Notes under the pieces: model-generated | Told to the model about the DNA's origin: nothing | Databases searched by the model: none | The model's input: only the letters and a program-made list of their open reading frames with translations | Source of the DNA: Verrucomicrobiota bacterium | GTDB lineage: Bacteria; Verrucomicrobiota; Verrucomicrobiia; Limisphaerales; AV2 | Length of the DNA stretch: 7,823 nt | Assembly (NCBI GenBank): GCA_003218935.1 | Contig: QHPA01000097.1 | Location: 1-7,823 of the forward strand | Direction: 5' to 3' | Shown: piece by piece, positions 4,987-7,823 of the stretch | How the letters are laid out: every line of letters starts with the position of its first letter | How positions within the stretch are numbered: the first letter of the stretch is position 1 | Translations under genes and position numbers: made by a program

Positions 4987-6693
4987 TTAGGTGTATTTCA
5001 GCACTTCTTCAATCGTGGTGTCGCCGTCAAAGATACCGCGCATACCATCTTCCCGCAACGTGACCATTCCCAGTTCCACGGCCTTTTGCCGGATGACGAC
5101 GGTCGGTGCGCGCTCGTTGATCAAAGCGCGAATCGGTTCGCTGATAACCAGCAACTCAAAAATGCCTTTGCGTCCCTTGTATCCGGTGTCGTTGCAATTC
5201 GCGCAGCCGCGTCCGTAGTAAAATACCTTGTCGCCGATGTCGTGCGGCGAAAGGTTGAGCAGCGACAACTGATTTTCCGTCGGCTCGAAAGGCGTCCGGC
5301 ACTTCTTGCAGACGGTGCGCACCAGCCGTTGGGCCAGCACCGACAGCAGCGTGGACGAAATCAGAAACGGCTCGACGCCCATGTCAATGAGGCGCGTAAC
5401 GGCACCTGGCGCATCGTTCGTGTGCAGCGTGGTAAGCACCAGGTGGCCGGTGAGCGACGCCTGGATGGCGATTTGCGAAGTCTCCAGGTCACGAATTTCT
5501 CCCAGCATGATGACGTCCGGATCCTGACGCAAAAACGCGCGCAGCGCCCGCGGGAAGGTCATGCCCACGGGCTCGTTCACCGGCACCTGCATGATTCCGT
5601 CGATGTCGTACTCGACCGGGTCTTCGACCGTGAGCAGCTTCGAATCAAGCGTGTTGATTCGGCGGAGACAGGAATAAAGCGTGGTGGTTTTGCCGCAGCC
5701 GGTCGGCCCGGTGTTGATGAAGATTCCATTGGGTTGCTGAATCGTTTGGACGGTGTGGTCGTAAATAAATTTTGGGAAACCGAGCGATTCCAACTCCATG
5801 TTCACCGCCGACCGGTCAAGCACGCGAAGCACCACCGATTCGCCAAACTGCGTGGGCAGCGTCGACACGCGGAGGTCGATTTGTCTTCCTGCCAGTGTAA
5901 GGCCGATGCGCCCGTCCTGCGGCAACCGTCGCTCGGCAATATCCAGGTTGGCCATGACCTTGATGCGCGAAGTCACGGGCAAGGCCAGATGCTTGGGCGG
6001 CGGCGTCATTTCATACAAAGCGCCGTCCACGCGATAGCGGATTTTGAATTCGTCCTCGAATGGTTCAAAGTGAATGTCACTCGCGCGGTCCTGTACCGCC
6101 TGATAAAGCACCAGGTTTACAAACTTGATGATCGGCGCCTCATTCGCCAGGTCCGCCAAGTCCGTCACTCCGTCGCCCGCCGTCGCGTCCGCCACTTCCT
6201 TGGCGATTTCCGCGTCGGCACCCAATTGCTTGAGGATGTCACTGACGCTTTCGCTTTCTTCCCCGTAAAACTTGTTAACGGCCTTTTCAATCTGGGCTGG
6301 ATCAGCCACCACCACCTGAACCTCCTTGCCGGTCAAATAATTCAACTCATCAATGACCGCCGGATCGAGCGGGTCAGCCATGGCGATTCGCACGCTGGAA
6401 CCAAACACCGCCACCGGCAGGCACTGGTGCATGCGCGCGGCTGAAGCCGGCACGGTCTGCAAAACCTCCGCTGTCAATTCCAGATTGTGCAGTTCGACCA
6501 CTTCCGTCCCCAGGTGATCAGCCATAATCTGAAGAACCGTTTCCATGTCCAGCAGTCCGAAATCCTGCAAAGTTTGGATCACCGGCTTGCCACTGCGGGT
6601 GTGCTCCTGCGCCACTTCTTCCAATTGCAGGTCGTCAACCAGTCCGCGCTCCTGAATCAGCGCCAGTAATGGAATTGAGGAAATGTCCGACAT
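4987..6693 (-). CDS. pilB: PilB/GspE-family assembly ATPase
   Basis: Cytoplasmic ATPase that drives pilin or pseudopilin polymerisation. The 568-aa length is typical of PilB. Residues 1 to about 145 form an MshEN/GspE N-terminal domain with two degenerate Leu-rich repeats, ending in the usual [12 protein letters not shown] signature (106-117); some MshEN domains bind cyclic-di-GMP, but binding here is not shown. The C-terminal ATPase has Walker [10 protein letters not shown] (329-337), Asp box TVEDPVEY (355-362), Walker [13 protein letters not shown] (391-402) and His box [12 protein letters not shown] (415-426). A four-cysteine zinc site is seen as CKKC (462-465) and CANC (497-500). Walker A has Cys333 where many relatives have Ser; the catalytic Gly-Lys-Thr is intact. 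It starts six bases after the pilT stop and ends 14 bases before pilC, implying one transcript. GspE of a type II secretion system is the alternative; the adjacent pilT favours PilB. Confidence 0.93.
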   Translation of the reverse strand: MSDISSIPLLALIQERGLVDDLQLEEVAQEHTRSGKPVIQTLQDFGLLDMETVLQIMADHLGTEVVELHNLELTAEVLQTVPASAARMHQCLPVAVFGSSVRIAMADPLDPAVIDELNYLTGKEVQVVVADPAQIEKAVNKFYGEESESVSDILKQLGADAEIAKEVADATAGDGVTDLADLANEAPIIKFVNLVLYQAVQDRASDIHFEPFEDEFKIRYRVDGALYEMTPPPKHLALPVTSRIKVMANLDIAERRLPQDGRIGLTLAGRQIDLRVSTLPTQFGESVVLRVLDRSAVNMELESLGFPKFIYDHTVQTIQQPNGIFINTGPTGCGKTTTLYSCLRRINTLDSKLLTVEDPVEYDIDGIMQVPVNEPVGMTFPRALRAFLRQDPDVIMLGEIRDLETSQIAIQASLTGHLVLTTLHTNDAPGAVTRLIDMGVEPFLISSTLLSVLAQRLVRTVCKKCRTPFEPTENQLSLLNLSPHDIGDKVFYYGRGCANCNDTGYKGRKGIFELLVISEPIRALINERAPTVVIRQKAVELGMVTLREDGMRGIFDGDTTIEEVLKYT

Positions 6694-6699
6694 AAGGGA

Positions 6700-7815
6700 C
6701 TAGGATTGATCGCTTGGTTTGTCTCCCCCCGACCCCATTTGGCTCTGTTGAATTTCCTGCAACTTCGCCAGAATGGTTGATGGGTCCTGCGATTTCGTGA
6801 TCACTTCTTCCTGCGAAATCATCCCCTGCTGATATTTGTCGATCAGGAAACTGTCGAGCGTCACCATGCCGTACTTGGCGCCGGTCTGGATGTCCGAGTT
6901 GATGCGGAATGTTTTGTTGTCGCGAATCAGGGCGGCAATGGACGGCGTGTTGATCATGATTTCAAATATCGCGGTACGTCCCGGTTTGTCACAGCGTGGA
7001 AGCAACAACTGGGAAATCACCGCCTGCAACACCGTGGAAAGCTGAATGCGAATCTGCTCCTGCTGGTTCACCGGAAATGCGTTCACAATACGGTCAATGG
7101 TCTTGGCGGCGCCAGTCGTGTGCAGCGTGCCGAATACCAGGTGCCCGGTTTCCGCCGCCGTGATCGCCGCGTCGATCGTTTCCAGGTCGCGCATTTCGCC
7201 AACCAGAACGACGTCCGGGTCCTGGCGCAGCGCGCGGCGCAAGGCCTCCGCAAAGTTTGGCACGTCCACATTGATCTCCCGCTGCGTCACGAGTGACTTC
7301 TTGTGTTTGTGATAGTATTCGATCGGGTCCTCAATGGTGATGATATGAGCGTCGTCACGCTCCTCATTGATGATATTGATCATCGAAGCCAGCGAGGTCG
7401 TTTTCCCCGAACCAGTCGGGCCGGTCACCAAAACCAGACCGCGCGGCTTGTAAAGAAGTTCGCGGACGGACGGAGGAATGCCGATTTGTTCAAGCGTCAG
7501 GAGTTTGCTGGGAATCTGGCGGGCCACGACGCCGAACTGGCCCTTTTCCTTGAAGACGCTGACACGGAACCGGGCCAATTCACCGAAGGCGAAACCAAAG
7601 TCCGCCCCGCCCCGCTCACGCACCTGTTGAATGTGGTCTTCGGAGGTGATGCTCCGCATCAACTCTTCGGTGTCCTCCTGCTTGAGCGGCGGTCCTTCCA
7701 CTTTATGCAACACGCCGTGAAGCCGGATCACCGGCGGGACCCCGACACGCAAATGCAGGTCCGAGGAGCCTTCGGCCACGACCAACTGCAATAAATCCGA
7801 CATTGAATAGGACAT
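6700..7815 (-). CDS. pilT: PilT, type IV pilus retraction ATPase
   Basis: Hexameric secretion-superfamily ATPase that powers pilus disassembly (twitching motility, DNA uptake) from the cytoplasmic face of the inner membrane. The 371-aa product carries the full motif set: Walker [10 protein letters not shown] (132-140), Asp box TIEDPIEY (160-167), Walker [11 protein letters not shown] (201-210) and His box [11 protein letters not shown] (223-233). The short PAS-like N-terminal region, with SSDLHLRVG at 17-25, and the lack of a CxxC zinc site separate PilT from PilB/GspE. The segment [15 protein letters not shown] (291-305) corresponds to the AIRNLIRE retraction motif of classical PilT. Length fits the family, with a polar tail after about residue 355. 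The start is uncertain: Met1 (7815) and Met5 (7803) are both plausible, neither has a visible Shine-Dalgarno, and only 8 upstream bases are present. It is first in a pilT-pilB-pilC run, six bases before pilB. PilU-type paralogues share these motifs, so PilU cannot be excluded. Confidence 0.95.
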   Translation of the reverse strand: MSYSMSDLLQLVVAEGSSDLHLRVGVPPVIRLHGVLHKVEGPPLKQEDTEELMRSITSEDHIQQVRERGGADFGFAFGELARFRVSVFKEKGQFGVVARQIPSKLLTLEQIGIPPSVRELLYKPRGLVLVTGPTGSGKTTSLASMINIINEERDDAHIITIEDPIEYYHKHKKSLVTQREINVDVPNFAEALRRALRQDPDVVLVGEMRDLETIDAAITAAETGHLVFGTLHTTGAAKTIDRIVNAFPVNQQEQIRIQLSTVLQAVISQLLLPRCDKPGRTAIFEIMINTPSIAALIRDNKTFRINSDIQTGAKYGMVTLDSFLIDKYQQGMISQEEVITKSQDPSTILAKLQEIQQSQMGSGGDKPSDQS

Positions 7816-7823
7816 AAATCAGC

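Noticed and set aside
4975..6444. Long plus-strand open frame of 489 codons opposite pilB
   Set aside because: It is antisense to a well-supported PilB frame with all catalytic motifs. Its own translation is rich in Arg, His and Gln with no domain, typical of a shadow frame.

Overview
The window is a type IV pilus (T4P) / type II secretion-like locus, and every supportable gene lies on the minus strand, so it reads from right to left. The prepilin N-termini of the form G-FTLIELLVVI-I-A-L, the tandem pseudopilins, and the resemblance of the last two to the 'Verru_Chthon cassette' families (recalled, not searched) point to a Verrucomicrobiota bacterium, possibly of the Pedosphaera/Limisphaerales type. 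That placement is inference.

Region 1 (7815 to about 3599) is a compact motor operon: pilT (retraction ATPase), pilB (assembly ATPase) and pilC (inner-membrane platform). Gaps are 6 and 14 bases. It closes with a clear intrinsic terminator (9-bp perfect stem plus a T-rich tail) just after pilC.

Region 2 (about 3578 to 2826) is a small toxin-antitoxin-like module. It has a promoter-like sequence overlapping an 11-bp-phased palindromic repeat, then a divergent BrnT-like toxin, a 113-bp gap, and a CopG/ribbon-helix-helix antitoxin of the BrnA kind.

Region 3 (2836 to about 1875) holds one pseudopilin. Its best-supported GTG start overlaps the antitoxin stop by 11 bases, so it probably shares the module's transcript. 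A second terminator-like hairpin follows inside a 275-bp stretch with no convincing gene.

Region 4 (1760 to 1) is a run of three more prepilin-like genes with gaps of 9 and 7 bases: a GspG-like major pseudopilin, a GspH/FimT-like minor pseudopilin, and the first about 26 codons of a fourth that runs off the left edge. The last two have Ala instead of the usual Gly at the -1 cleavage position.

Together, PilB would power assembly of the pseudopilins through PilC, and PilT would power disassembly. The most unusual feature is the toxin-antitoxin-like module between the motors and the pilins, with its own predicted operator/promoter as the only clear promoter upstream of the first pseudopilin. 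I found no RNA genes, CRISPR arrays, insertion sequences or origins.
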